A DNA stretch of 44,006 nt from positions 1 to 44,006 of the forward strand of contig NZ_SMDQ01000047.1 of the NCBI RefSeq assembly GCF_012911975.1, in the 5' to 3' direction. Positions 9,022 through 15,841 of this stretch are shown here, piece by piece. Both the position numbers and the translations under genes were made by a program. The notes beneath the pieces are model-generated. The model was not told where the DNA came from and did not search any database. It saw nothing but the letters and a program-made list of their open reading frames with translations. Position 1 is the first letter of the stretch; each line of letters opens with the position of its first letter. The stretch comes from Nodosilinea sp. P-1105 (GTDB lineage Bacteria; Cyanobacteriota; Cyanobacteriia; Phormidesmidales; Phormidesmidaceae).

Positions 9022-9689
9022 CTTGTTTCCTCTTCAGCAGGTTTGGTAAAGCCGCTCTGCACGGTCTGCTCCAGCTGGCGTAGGTTGGTCACCAGGGTGG
9101 CCCCAGCCACGGTGTTGGAGAGCCGCTGCCCCAGGGCGATCGCCGGGCGGCCAATGGTCCGCTGCAAGATTTGAAAGACCACCCAGCCGAGGACGGCGCT
9201 GCCCAGCACCTGCCAGCGATCGAGCTCCGTCACCACGTTAAACCCCTGCACAAAGGCCAGCAGACTCCAGATCGACAGCACCACCTGGATCGGCACCCCC
9301 AGGTAGGGAATGGCCACCAAAAAGCTCCACAGCAGGGGGGCATAGGCCAGCCCCAGCACTCGGAGCACCTTCAAAAAGGAAACATCAGCCCCATACAGCA
9401 GGCGACTCACTGCCCACACGCTCAACACCCAAAAGGCGGCGCTCACCACAAACAAAATGGCCGCAATGCCCAGGCTGAGCACAAACCGAATCGGCTTCAC
9501 CTGGTTCAAAAACAGCACAATTCCCTGGCCCAGGCTCTGGGAAAACCCGGCCAGCAACATCACTGTGATCGCTAACAGGGTGCCGCCGCCATGGTCTTCA
9601 ATCGTCCGAAAGGCGTCGGGGTTGAGGGCAGTGGCCCCCCGCACCAGGGGCCAAAACTGATCCAGCCCCGCTGTCATGAGCTCAGGCAT
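9018..9689 (-). CDS. Yip1-like multi-pass membrane protein
   Basis: A 223-residue integral membrane protein with about five hydrophobic segments: LLAITVMLLAGF, FVLSLGIAAILFVVSAAFWVLSVWAV, VLGLAYAPLLWSFLVAIPYL, VQVVLSIWSLLAFVQGF, and a weaker one around LGSAVLGWVVFQIL. The arrangement and the motif VLGLAYAPLL resemble the bacterial YIP1/DUF1282 type of membrane protein, though I hold the family name loosely. The C-terminal 40 residues are soluble and charged. It is the first gene of a two-gene unit whose second gene (the large hydrolase) starts within its stop codon. The pair probably acts together in the membrane. Confidence 0.75.
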   Translation of the reverse strand: MPELMTAGLDQFWPLVRGATALNPDAFRTIEDHGGGTLLAITVMLLAGFSQSLGQGIVLFLNQVKPIRFVLSLGIAAILFVVSAAFWVLSVWAVSRLLYGADVSFLKVLRVLGLAYAPLLWSFLVAIPYLGVPIQVVLSIWSLLAFVQGFNVVTELDRWQVLGSAVLGWVVFQILQRTIGRPAIALGQRLSNTVAGATLVTNLRQLEQTVQSGFTKPAEEETR

Positions 9690-10112
9690 AGGAGCGATCT
9701 CCGTCGTGGAATGGACACCAATAGCTGGATTTTCCAGGCTTTATTTTCCAGGCTTTGGCGGCGATAGAGTAAGGCTTAGGGCGAGTGTCAACTGGCCCAG
9801 GCAATAAAGTCAGAGTTTACGATAAGCCTATTCAACCAATTTGTCGATTACGAAAATTCAAACGCAACGCCACTGATTGCCCTGTCCATGGGATCTCCTG
9901 ATACCAACTCCTGCTTGGCTACCCCCAAGTCCCCTGGGCAAATGCAATTCGCCCCTACGGTTTTGCCTGTTGGAAATCGGGGGCAGGGGTCAACCCACGG
10001 TAGACATACGCGATCGCAAAACTTAGACCAATGCTTTTAATCTAACTGCCAACTGCTGACTTCTGACCCCTGGATTTTGTATTCCTTGCCGCTAAAAACA
10101 TACTTGAGTGCT
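9690..10112. other. Intergenic region, no gene seen
   Basis: This 423-base stretch must hold the promoter of the minus-strand Yip1/hydrolase pair. It contains a direct repeat TTTTCCAGGCTTTA / TTTTCCAGGCTTTG (about 9730-9760), a fragment of the GCAAATGCAATTCGCCCCTAC repeat type (about 9938-9962) and AT-rich filler. No convincing coding frame or RNA gene is seen. Confidence 0.5.
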
Positions 10113-10424
10113 TCAGTAACCGTCTGTGGCGTCGATGTTGAACCACAGGTCGGCGTCCAGTTCCACCAGGTCCAGCAGCGCCTCGTAAATAGTGGCGGCG
10201 CGGCCCTCGATCGCCAGGTCAAACCAGCCGTCCTCCTGGCCGTTGGCCCCCAGCAGAGCACCGAGAATGTTCACCTTGAGGCCGTAGCGGTTGATCAGGT
10301 TAGAGATCACCGGGTCGGGGTGCCTCGCCTTGGGAATGCGGATTTTGACCTGGGTTTGCACCAGGCTGGCCGGGTCTTCGCGGTGCAGGGCCTCCAGGCC
10401 ATAGTCAGGGGATACAGACGCCAT
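10113..10424 (-). CDS. NIL-domain protein of the sulfate-uptake operon
   Basis: A 103-residue protein whose body (residues about 20-100: VQTQVKIRIPKARHPDPVIS, then LINRYGLKVNILGALLG, GWFDLAIEG and LLDLVELDADLWFN) matches the NIL domain, a ferredoxin-like fold found at the C-terminus of some methionine-transporter ATPases and as stand-alone proteins in cyanobacteria. It lies 26 bases downstream of cysW on the same strand and is thus probably the last gene of the sbpA-cysT-cysW operon. Cyanobacterial sulfate loci often carry such a gene. A role in sensing or controlling sulfur-compound import is plausible, but the sequence shows no ligand. Confidence 0.85.
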   Translation of the reverse strand: MASVSPDYGLEALHREDPASLVQTQVKIRIPKARHPDPVISNLINRYGLKVNILGALLGANGQEDGWFDLAIEGRAATIYEALLDLVELDADLWFNIDATDGY

Positions 10425-10450
10425 GGGGATAAATCTCCAAATTGACAGGA

Positions 10451-11323
10451 CTATTTCGCCTTGTAGCGCTGGCTGTAGAAATGCTCCAGCACCTGCTTGA
10501 TCACCAGGGTGAGGGCGGCCAGGCCAGCCAGCACCACTGCCGTAGCAAAGGCTCCCTGGGAGTCGTAGTTGCGGTAGGAGCTATCGACAAACAGGGTGAG
10601 GGTCTGGGTGCGGCCAATCAGGTTACTGGAGACGATGGCGATGGAGCCAAACTCGCCCATGGCCCGGGCGGTGGTGAGAATAATGCCGTAGGTCAGTGCC
10701 CAACGAATGGAGGGTAGGGTGACCCGCCAAAAGGTCTGCCAACCGTTGGCCCCCAGGGTGCGGGCAGCCTCCTCTTCCTCATCGCCAATTTCCTCTAGCA
10801 CTGGAATCACTTCCCGAGCCACAAAGGGCATGCCGCCCAGAATAGTGGCTAGGACGATGCCGGGAAAGGCGAAAATAATCCGTAGATCCAGGGTCTGTAA
10901 CACCGGGTGGAGCAGCCCCTGGCGACCGTAGAGAGAAACTAACATCAGACCGGCAACGACGGGGGAGATGGAAAAGGGCAGGTCGATGATGCTGAGCAAA
11001 AAGGTGCGGCCCCGAAAGCTTTTGCGGGCAATCACCAGGGCGGCACAGAGGCCAAAAATCACGTTCAATGGCACCGCCACCACCACCGCCAGCAGGGTTA
11101 GCTTCAAAGCATTCAGAAACTCACGGCTGGACAGGGTGCGCAGAAAGCCCGGCAGGCCGTTACTAAAGGCCCCGACAAATACATAGATGACAGGGACAAT
11201 CAAGATTACGGCAAAGAAAGCAAACACCAGGACAATCAACCCAATTTTGACCCAGTCCTGGGGTGCTTGGGGGCGGATTTCTGGCTCTACGGCTGGAACG
11301 TGGGTATCTAAGTTAAGCGTCAT
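10451..11323 (-). CDS. cysW: Sulfate ABC transporter permease CysW
   Basis: A 290-residue inner-membrane permease with about six transmembrane segments. It has the binding-protein-dependent transport signature: the EEAARTLGANGWQTFWRVTL loop near residue 185 (the EAA motif that contacts CysA), followed by ARAMGEFGSIAIVS, which is typical of the CysW/CysT pair. With CysT it forms the channel of the sulfate/thiosulfate importer driven by CysA and fed by the lipoprotein SbpA. Its start overlaps the cysT stop by 11 bases, indicating translational coupling. Confidence 0.95.
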   Translation of the reverse strand: MTLNLDTHVPAVEPEIRPQAPQDWVKIGLIVLVFAFFAVILIVPVIYVFVGAFSNGLPGFLRTLSSREFLNALKLTLLAVVVAVPLNVIFGLCAALVIARKSFRGRTFLLSIIDLPFSISPVVAGLMLVSLYGRQGLLHPVLQTLDLRIIFAFPGIVLATILGGMPFVAREVIPVLEEIGDEEEEAARTLGANGWQTFWRVTLPSIRWALTYGIILTTARAMGEFGSIAIVSSNLIGRTQTLTLFVDSSYRNYDSQGAFATAVVLAGLAALTLVIKQVLEHFYSQRYKAK

Positions 11324-12164
11324 AGCGGCGACCCCAGGCTTGCAGCAGGTTAATGATCAACAGCAACATTAGCGAAATCAGCAGTAGCACCAGACCCGTT
11401 ACTGTGGCCCCTGGAATATCGGCTTGCTCTAGTCGTTGAAAGACCAGGACCGGGGCAATCAAATCCTGGAAGGGAACGTTGGCGGCCACCAGCACCACTG
11501 AGCCGAATTCACCCACGGCCCGGGCAAAGGCCTGAGCGGTGCCGGTCAAGATCGCCGGAATGATCGGCGGCAGAATCACCTTCCAGAAGGTCTGGAACCG
11601 GGAGGCTCCCAGGGCCCAGGCCGCCTCTTCGACGGTGGGCTCCACCTCTTGCAGCACCGGCTGTACGGTGCGGACCACAAAGGGCAGGGAGACAAAAATC
11701 ATGGCGATCGCCACCCCAACCCGGCTAAAGGCAATCTGAATGCCGAAGGGGGTGAAAAACTGCCCCAGCCAACCGCTTTGGCTGTAGACGGTGGCCAGGG
11801 TGACCCCCGCTACCGCCGTGGGCAGGGCGAAGGGCAGGTCAACAATGCCGTCTAGAAACCGTTTACCGGGAAACTGGTAGCGCACCAATACCCAGGCGGT
11901 GAGGGTGCCCGCCAGCATATTGACAAGCCCTGCTATGGCAGCCGTACCAAAGGTGATGTTGTAGGTGGAGAGGGCGATGGGGGTGGTGGCCAGGGCCCAA
12001 AACTCTGCCGGGTTAAGCACGATCGCCCGCAGCATGAGCGCCGCCAGCGGCAGCAGCAAAATGATGAACATATGGGCAAAGACCACTATCCAGGGGATAG
12101 AGATCTTTTGCATTACATTTTGGGGCCGGTTTGGCCTTGGAAGTTCTGTGGTGGCAAGGGTCAT
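11313..12164 (-). CDS. cysT: Sulfate ABC transporter permease CysT
   Basis: The second permease of the sulfate importer. The ATG at 12164 (MTLATTELPRPNRPQ) gives 283 residues, normal for CysT. The frame is open up to a GTG at 12254, but those 30 extra residues would be encoded by an inverted repeat (12193-12277) and look unnatural. Six transmembrane segments are visible, with the EAA loop (VEEAAWALGASRFQTFWKV, about residue 175) and RAVGEFGSVVLVAANVPF following it. It overlaps cysW downstream by 11 bases and lies 123 bases behind sbpA, with the hairpin between them. Confidence 0.94.
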   Translation of the reverse strand: MTLATTELPRPNRPQNVMQKISIPWIVVFAHMFIILLLPLAALMLRAIVLNPAEFWALATTPIALSTYNITFGTAAIAGLVNMLAGTLTAWVLVRYQFPGKRFLDGIVDLPFALPTAVAGVTLATVYSQSGWLGQFFTPFGIQIAFSRVGVAIAMIFVSLPFVVRTVQPVLQEVEPTVEEAAWALGASRFQTFWKVILPPIIPAILTGTAQAFARAVGEFGSVVLVAANVPFQDLIAPVLVFQRLEQADIPGATVTGLVLLLISLMLLLIINLLQAWGRRYDA

Positions 12165-12192
12165 GGTTCGAGGGAAAGTAAGAACAAGGGTG

Positions 12193-12277
12193 ATCCCCTC
12201 CTGGGAGGCGTGCCCGGAGGGCGAGGTGGGTTGGCAGAGTTGGGGCTGACCCACCCCTGCCCCTCCCAGGAGGGGAT
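12193..12277. repeat. Long inverted repeat between sbpA and cysT
   Basis: Sixteen bases at 12193-12208 (ATCCCCTCCTGGGAGG) are the exact reverse complement of 12262-12277. Inside, GGTGGGT and ACCCACC form a second 7-bp stem. On the minus-strand operon transcript this would be a large, stable hairpin in the sbpA-cysT spacer. It lacks a T-tract. It may act as a processing site or partial attenuator giving more SbpA than permease, or simply be a dispersed cyanobacterial repeat. Confidence 0.8.
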
Positions 12278-12287
12278 GTAGCCTGAA

Positions 12288-13436
12288 TTAACGACGGGCA
12301 ACCTCGGCCTGGATCTGGTCAAAAATGGCCCCATCGGCGAAGAAGTCTGCATTAATTTGAGACCAACCGCCAAAGTCCTCAGCGGTGAACAGGTTCTCCA
12401 CCTCTGGAAACGCATCGGCAAATTCCTGCTGCACCTCAGGGATTACCGGGCGGAAGCCCACCTTGGCAAACTCCCGCTGGGCTTCGGGGGTAAACAGAAA
12501 GGCGACAAAGGCCTCCGCCGCTTCCCGGGTACCCCGCTGATCGACGTAGGTGTCTACTACCGCGATCGGGTTGGCGATGTAGATGTTGTTCTGAGGAATC
12601 ACGTAGGGCAACTCGTCCCCCTGCTGGGCCGCCAACAGCACCTCGTTTTCGTAGTTGATCAGGGCATCCCCCTGGTTTTGGGTGAAGAACACATCGGTGG
12701 CCTCCCGGGCATCCCTGGGCAGAATTGGTACGTTGGTAAAGGCGTCGGTGACAAAGGCCTTGGCCTCTTCCTCGGTGCCGCCGGTTTCAGAAATGTGGCC
12801 CCACAGGGCTAAGTAGTTCCAGCGGGCACCGCCAGAGGTCTTTGGGTTAGCCGTCACGAAGGTAACGTCGTCGCGGGTCAGGTCATCCCAATCTTGAATA
12901 TTTTTGGGGTTGCCCTCCCGGGTGACAATGACGCCGACGGAGGAGGTGACAATGCCGTCGCCGTTGGGGGTTTCAGCTTCCCAGCCGGGTTCGATCAGGC
13001 CCGCATCTTGGATTTGGTAGGTGTCGGCGGGGATCGCCAGGGCGACGATGTCGGCCTCCAGGCCATCGATTACGGCCCGGGTTTGGCTGCCGGAGCCGCC
13101 ATAGCTCTGGTCAAAGCGCACCGTCTGGCCGGTTTCTGCTTCCCACTGCTCCACGAACAGCGGAATGATGTTGCTGTAGGCCGCCTCGGTGACGGCGTAG
13201 CTGACCAGGGTGAGATCGATGGTATCGGAGCGGGCGGCCTGACCGTCTTCGCCCGTGGTGGCCTGATTGCCATTGCCACCGCAGGCAGCGATCGCCCCCG
13301 CCAGGCCCAGGCCCGCCACAAACAGCAGCGCCGACCGGCGCGAAACAGCGTTCATCCCCAGACCACGGTGCAGCTGAGACAGGATACTGGCCTGGCTTTG
13401 GCCACCCTGGCCCTGGGGTTTACGAGGTGACGTCAT
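12288..13436 (-). CDS. sbpA: Sulfate-binding periplasmic lipoprotein SbpA
   Basis: A substrate-binding protein for sulfate/thiosulfate. The start at 13436 (MTSPRKPQ) has a good ribosome site (AAGGAG about 10 bases upstream) and gives 382 residues; starts at 13490 or 13355 are also possible. The export signal has SRRSALLF followed by the lipobox LAGAIAAC (Cys at about residue 52), so it should be a membrane-anchored lipoprotein, perhaps exported by Tat. The mature part has the sulfate-binding family pattern: LTLVSYAVTEAAY, FDQSYGGSGSQTRAVIDGL (oxyanion-binding region), VTANPKTSGGARWNYLALW, DALINYENEV. It is divergent from cysA and leads the cysT-cysW-NIL operon. Confidence 0.94.
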   Translation of the reverse strand: MTSPRKPQGQGGQSQASILSQLHRGLGMNAVSRRSALLFVAGLGLAGAIAACGGNGNQATTGEDGQAARSDTIDLTLVSYAVTEAAYSNIIPLFVEQWEAETGQTVRFDQSYGGSGSQTRAVIDGLEADIVALAIPADTYQIQDAGLIEPGWEAETPNGDGIVTSSVGVIVTREGNPKNIQDWDDLTRDDVTFVTANPKTSGGARWNYLALWGHISETGGTEEEAKAFVTDAFTNVPILPRDAREATDVFFTQNQGDALINYENEVLLAAQQGDELPYVIPQNNIYIANPIAVVDTYVDQRGTREAAEAFVAFLFTPEAQREFAKVGFRPVIPEVQQEFADAFPEVENLFTAEDFGGWSQINADFFADGAIFDQIQAEVARR

Positions 13437-13664
13437 AACGGTATCGCTCCTTAATCTCCGGTATCCCGGTAGGGTTTTCGAGGTTTGCATCCAGACTGTA
13501 TCACGAAATTCTCAGGTTGAATTGAGATTGAATTTGAATTCAATTGCACAATTTTGGAGTTTACTTTGAATCTTGATTTAGATAAGCTTGCGCTTCACAT
13601 GCGCCTGGTGTAGGTTTGTCTCACGCATGGATCTGGCTGTGTCAGTTGTATTGGGAGAACGCCC
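13437..13664. promoter_or_regulatory. Divergent promoter region sbpA / cysA
   Basis: A 228-base AT-rich spacer between the divergent sulfate genes. The segment about 13505-13590 is dense in AATT and GAATTTGAATTC-like palindromes (GAATTTGAATTCAATTG around 13532-13548), as expected of an operator. In other cyanobacteria sulfate uptake genes are controlled by the LysR-type regulator CysR and similar factors; no specific site can be assigned here. Confidence 0.45.
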
Positions 13665-14702
13665 GTGGGAATTCGAGTCGAAAACGTAACTAAGCGGTAT
13701 GGAGAATTTCAGGCCCTGGAGCCCATCAACCTGGAGGTGAAGAGTGGCTCCCTGGTGGCGCTGCTGGGGCCGTCGGGGTCGGGCAAGTCCACCCTGCTGC
13801 GGGTGATCGCCGGGCTAGAGAACGCCGACACGGGCCGGATCTACATCTCCGCCCAGGACGCGACTTACAAGTCGGTGCAAGATCGCCAAATTGGCTTTGT
13901 GTTCCAGCACTACGCTTTGTTCAAGCACCTGACCGTGCGCAAAAACATTGCCTTTGCCCTAGATCTGCAAAAGTGGCCCAAAGAACGGATCAAAAACCGG
14001 GTGGATACCCTGCTGGAGCTGGTGCAGTTGAGCCATTTGGGCGATCGCTATCCCTCCCAACTCTCCGGTGGCCAGCGCCAGCGGGTGGCCCTAGCCCGCT
14101 CCCTGGCCATCGAGCCCCAGGTGTTGCTGCTGGATGAACCCTTCGGTGCCCTCGACGCCAAGGTGCGTAAAGATCTGCGCGACTGGCTGCGTCGTCTCCA
14201 CGATGATGTCCATGTCACTACGGTGTTCGTCACCCACGACCAGGAGGAAGCGATGGAAATTGCTGACGAAATTGTGGTGATGAGTAACGGCAAGATTGAG
14301 CAGGTGGGCACTCCCGAGGAAATCTACGAAAACCCCGCCACCCCCTTTGTGATGAGCTTTATCGGGGCGGTCAACGTGCTCTCCCCCGATGACACCTGGA
14401 AAGCCCACCACCGCGACGTGCCCCACCACGCCAGTCAGGTTTTCCTACGACCCCACGACATTGACATCTTGGCCACCCCTGCCGACGGCACCCTGCCCGC
14501 CAAAATCGACTACATCATTCACCTGGGCTGGACCATTCGCCTGGAGCTAACCCTGGAGAATAATGGCCAGGAGATCACCGCCCACATCAACCGCGAGCAG
14601 TACAAAGCCCTCGACATTCACCAGGGCCAGATCATTTGCCTGCGCGCCAAGCTGATCCGCAGCTTCGACAACAGCGCCAGAGCCCTACCCACCCCTGCGT
14701 AA
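13665..14702 (+). CDS. cysA: Sulfate ABC transporter ATP-binding protein CysA
   Basis: The ATPase of the sulfate/thiosulfate importer, 345 residues, starting at a GTG. All motifs are present: Walker [10 protein letters not shown] (about residue 36), Q-loop FVFQHYALF, signature [16 protein letters not shown] (about 129), Walker [13 protein letters not shown], and the H-loop [14 protein letters not shown]. The segment after residue 235 ([12 protein letters not shown]... [10 protein letters not shown]) is the CysA/TOBE-type regulatory region. It is transcribed away from sbpA-cysT-cysW, sharing the spacer 13437-13664. Confidence 0.96.
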   Translation: MGIRVENVTKRYGEFQALEPINLEVKSGSLVALLGPSGSGKSTLLRVIAGLENADTGRIYISAQDATYKSVQDRQIGFVFQHYALFKHLTVRKNIAFALDLQKWPKERIKNRVDTLLELVQLSHLGDRYPSQLSGGQRQRVALARSLAIEPQVLLLDEPFGALDAKVRKDLRDWLRRLHDDVHVTTVFVTHDQEEAMEIADEIVVMSNGKIEQVGTPEEIYENPATPFVMSFIGAVNVLSPDDTWKAHHRDVPHHASQVFLRPHDIDILATPADGTLPAKIDYIIHLGWTIRLELTLENNGQEITAHINREQYKALDIHQGQIICLRAKLIRSFDNSARALPTPA

Positions 14703-14844
14703 GGATTCGGCACAGTGGAATAGCCAATGGATGGGATAGTGCATTGTGGCCAAGGGGATCCATCCTGAATGGGCGAAGGATGGCGGTGCCGCGAATACTC
14801 TCCACGGGCTAAACTTTTGGAATAGAGTCCTTCAGCCAAATCCT

Positions 14845-15066
14845 ATGACCATTGCCGAACAAATTTTCCAACACCTAGCGGCACTCTCTGCAAAAGAGCA
14901 GCGCGAGGTGCTGGATTTCGTTGAGTTTCTGGAAAGTCGCCATTGTAAACAGAGCCAGCGATCAGAAGACGAAAGCTGGTCAACATTTTCCTTGGAGTCG
15001 GCTATGCAAGGGATTGAAGATGATCCTATTGAATATACAGCGGCAGACTTAAAGGAAACATTTTGA
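14845..15066 (+). CDS. DUF2281-type antitoxin
   Basis: A 73-residue protein starting at the ATG on 14845 (MTIAEQIFQHLAALSAKEQR). The LSAKEQREVLDFVEFLESR pattern is that of DUF2281 and related VapB-like antitoxins, where an N-terminal helical unit binds DNA and the C-terminal tail (here SLESAMQGIEDDPIEYTAADLKE) covers the toxin. The frame is open further upstream to a GTG at 14746, but that segment looks random. The stop TGA shares its last base with the ATG of the toxin gene, a normal arrangement for a toxin-antitoxin operon. Family level only; targets unknown. Confidence 0.8.
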   Translation: MTIAEQIFQHLAALSAKEQREVLDFVEFLESRHCKQSQRSEDESWSTFSLESAMQGIEDDPIEYTAADLKETF

Positions 15067-15410
15067 TGGTTCAAGAAGGGCAAATTGTTCTTTTTCCATT
15101 TCCCAATACTGACCAAACCCGTGGGAAACTACGCCCTGCCCTCGTGTTGCGCCAGTGCCCCAGCCAATATGACGATTGGCTAATTTGCATGATCTCGTCC
15201 CGCCTGGCGCAGTGTATTGCAAATCTAAATGAAATCATTGCAGAGAGTGACTCTGACTTCAATGCTAGCGGATTGAGGCAAGCCAGCGTCATTCGGGTGA
15301 CTCGGTTAGCTGTGGTCAATCGATCTATTTTTCTCGGTTCTACTGGAGAAGTCTCAGGAAATCGATTCTCGCGAATCAAACAGAAGTTGGCAACCTGGAT
15401 ATTGGCATAG
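15066..15410 (+). CDS. PemK/MazF-family toxin
   Basis: A 114-residue protein, MVQEGQIVLFPFPNTDQTRG followed by KLRPALVLRQ. This is the PemK/MazF beta-barrel start (G.IVL..FP..D....K.RPALVL). MazF-type proteins are sequence-specific mRNA endoribonucleases held inactive by the antitoxin encoded just upstream. The remaining pattern (WLICMISSR, ASVIRVTRLAVVNRSIFLG, KLATWIL) fits the family and the length is complete. Start chosen at the ATG at 15066, overlapping the antitoxin stop by one base; a TTG one codon earlier is less likely. Confidence 0.87.
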   Translation: MVQEGQIVLFPFPNTDQTRGKLRPALVLRQCPSQYDDWLICMISSRLAQCIANLNEIIAESDSDFNASGLRQASVIRVTRLAVVNRSIFLGSTGEVSGNRFSRIKQKLATWILA

Positions 15411-15426
15411 ATAGCATATCTCCTGG

Positions 15427-15560
15427 CTACAGCCAAACCATAGCCAGGAGAAAGACTGGATAGGATGCCACTAAAAACCAGCCTGCCCCTCGTCCGATCT
15501 GTTTAGCAGGCGTTGCCAGCGCAATCACCAGTGTCGTCAGCATGGTGACCGGCAGCACCT
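15427..15560 (-). pseudogene. Possible C-terminal fragment of a membrane antiporter
   Basis: The minus-strand frame ending at 15427 reads SEVLPVTMLTTLVIALATPA, then KQIGRGAGWFLVASYPVFLL and AMVWL before its stop. Two hydrophobic helices joined by a GR..G turn resemble the end of Na+/Ca2+-exchanger-type proteins, but the match is by eye and weak. The upstream part is missing or scrambled. Confidence 0.25.
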
Positions 15561-15608
15561 CGCTAATCACAGTGCCTGTTTGGCCTCGGCCTATTGCAGG
15601 GGGTGGCC

Positions 15609-15728
15609 ATGTTCTCCAGTGCATTTCTGGGTAGGCGGGTGGGGCTGCGCCTGCCCAACCACTGGCTGCGCCGCATCTATGTCACCACTGCTATTATGCT
15701 AGCGCTAAGACTTTTGCTCAATCCCTGA
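15609..15728 (+). pseudogene. TauE/SafE-like transporter, C-terminal relic
   Basis: The frame ending at 15728 gives MFSSAFLGRRVGLRLPNHWL, then RRIYVTTAIMLALRLLLNP. The order of a small-residue helix, LGRRVGLRLP, a positively charged turn and a last helix ending ALRLLL is typical of the end of TauE/SafE (sulfite/sulfoacetate exporter family). The same frame is open only back to about 15567, so most of the gene is lost. It lies near the sulfate-uptake locus, which may be chance. Confidence 0.45.
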
Positions 15729-15733
15729 CCTAA

Positions 15734-15763
15734 ACAGCCGCTGAGGGCAGCCGAATGGTTCCC
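15734..15763 (+). repeat. 30-bp dispersed repeat, copy 2
   Basis: Matches 5561-5590 with one mismatch. It begins six bases after the stop of the TauE/SafE-like relic. Confidence 0.7.
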
Positions 15764-15841
15764 TGGGGGAACTCACTGGGATTGTGATGGCTTGCGCCAT
15801 CGTTATCGCTACTGTTAATGCTGAATGAATTTCGACGTGTA

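Larger units (their letters stand above)
15411..15841. other. Gap with gene relics
   Basis: A 431-base stretch between the toxin and the TolC gene. It holds the tail of a TauE/SafE-like gene on plus, a possible antiporter-like fragment on minus, and copy 2 of the 30-base repeat (15734-15763). No intact gene is seen. Confidence 0.5.

Noticed and set aside
10037-10261. Alternative frame with a protein-like tail after the NIL gene
   Set aside because: It overlaps the NIL gene in another frame; the tail comes from a common intergenic phrase (CTGACTTCTGACCCCTG). The NIL frame already ends at the natural end of the fold.
12162-12254. Upstream GTG extension of CysT (30 more residues)
   Set aside because: The extension would be encoded by the inverted repeat in the spacer and is absent from the normal CysT layout.
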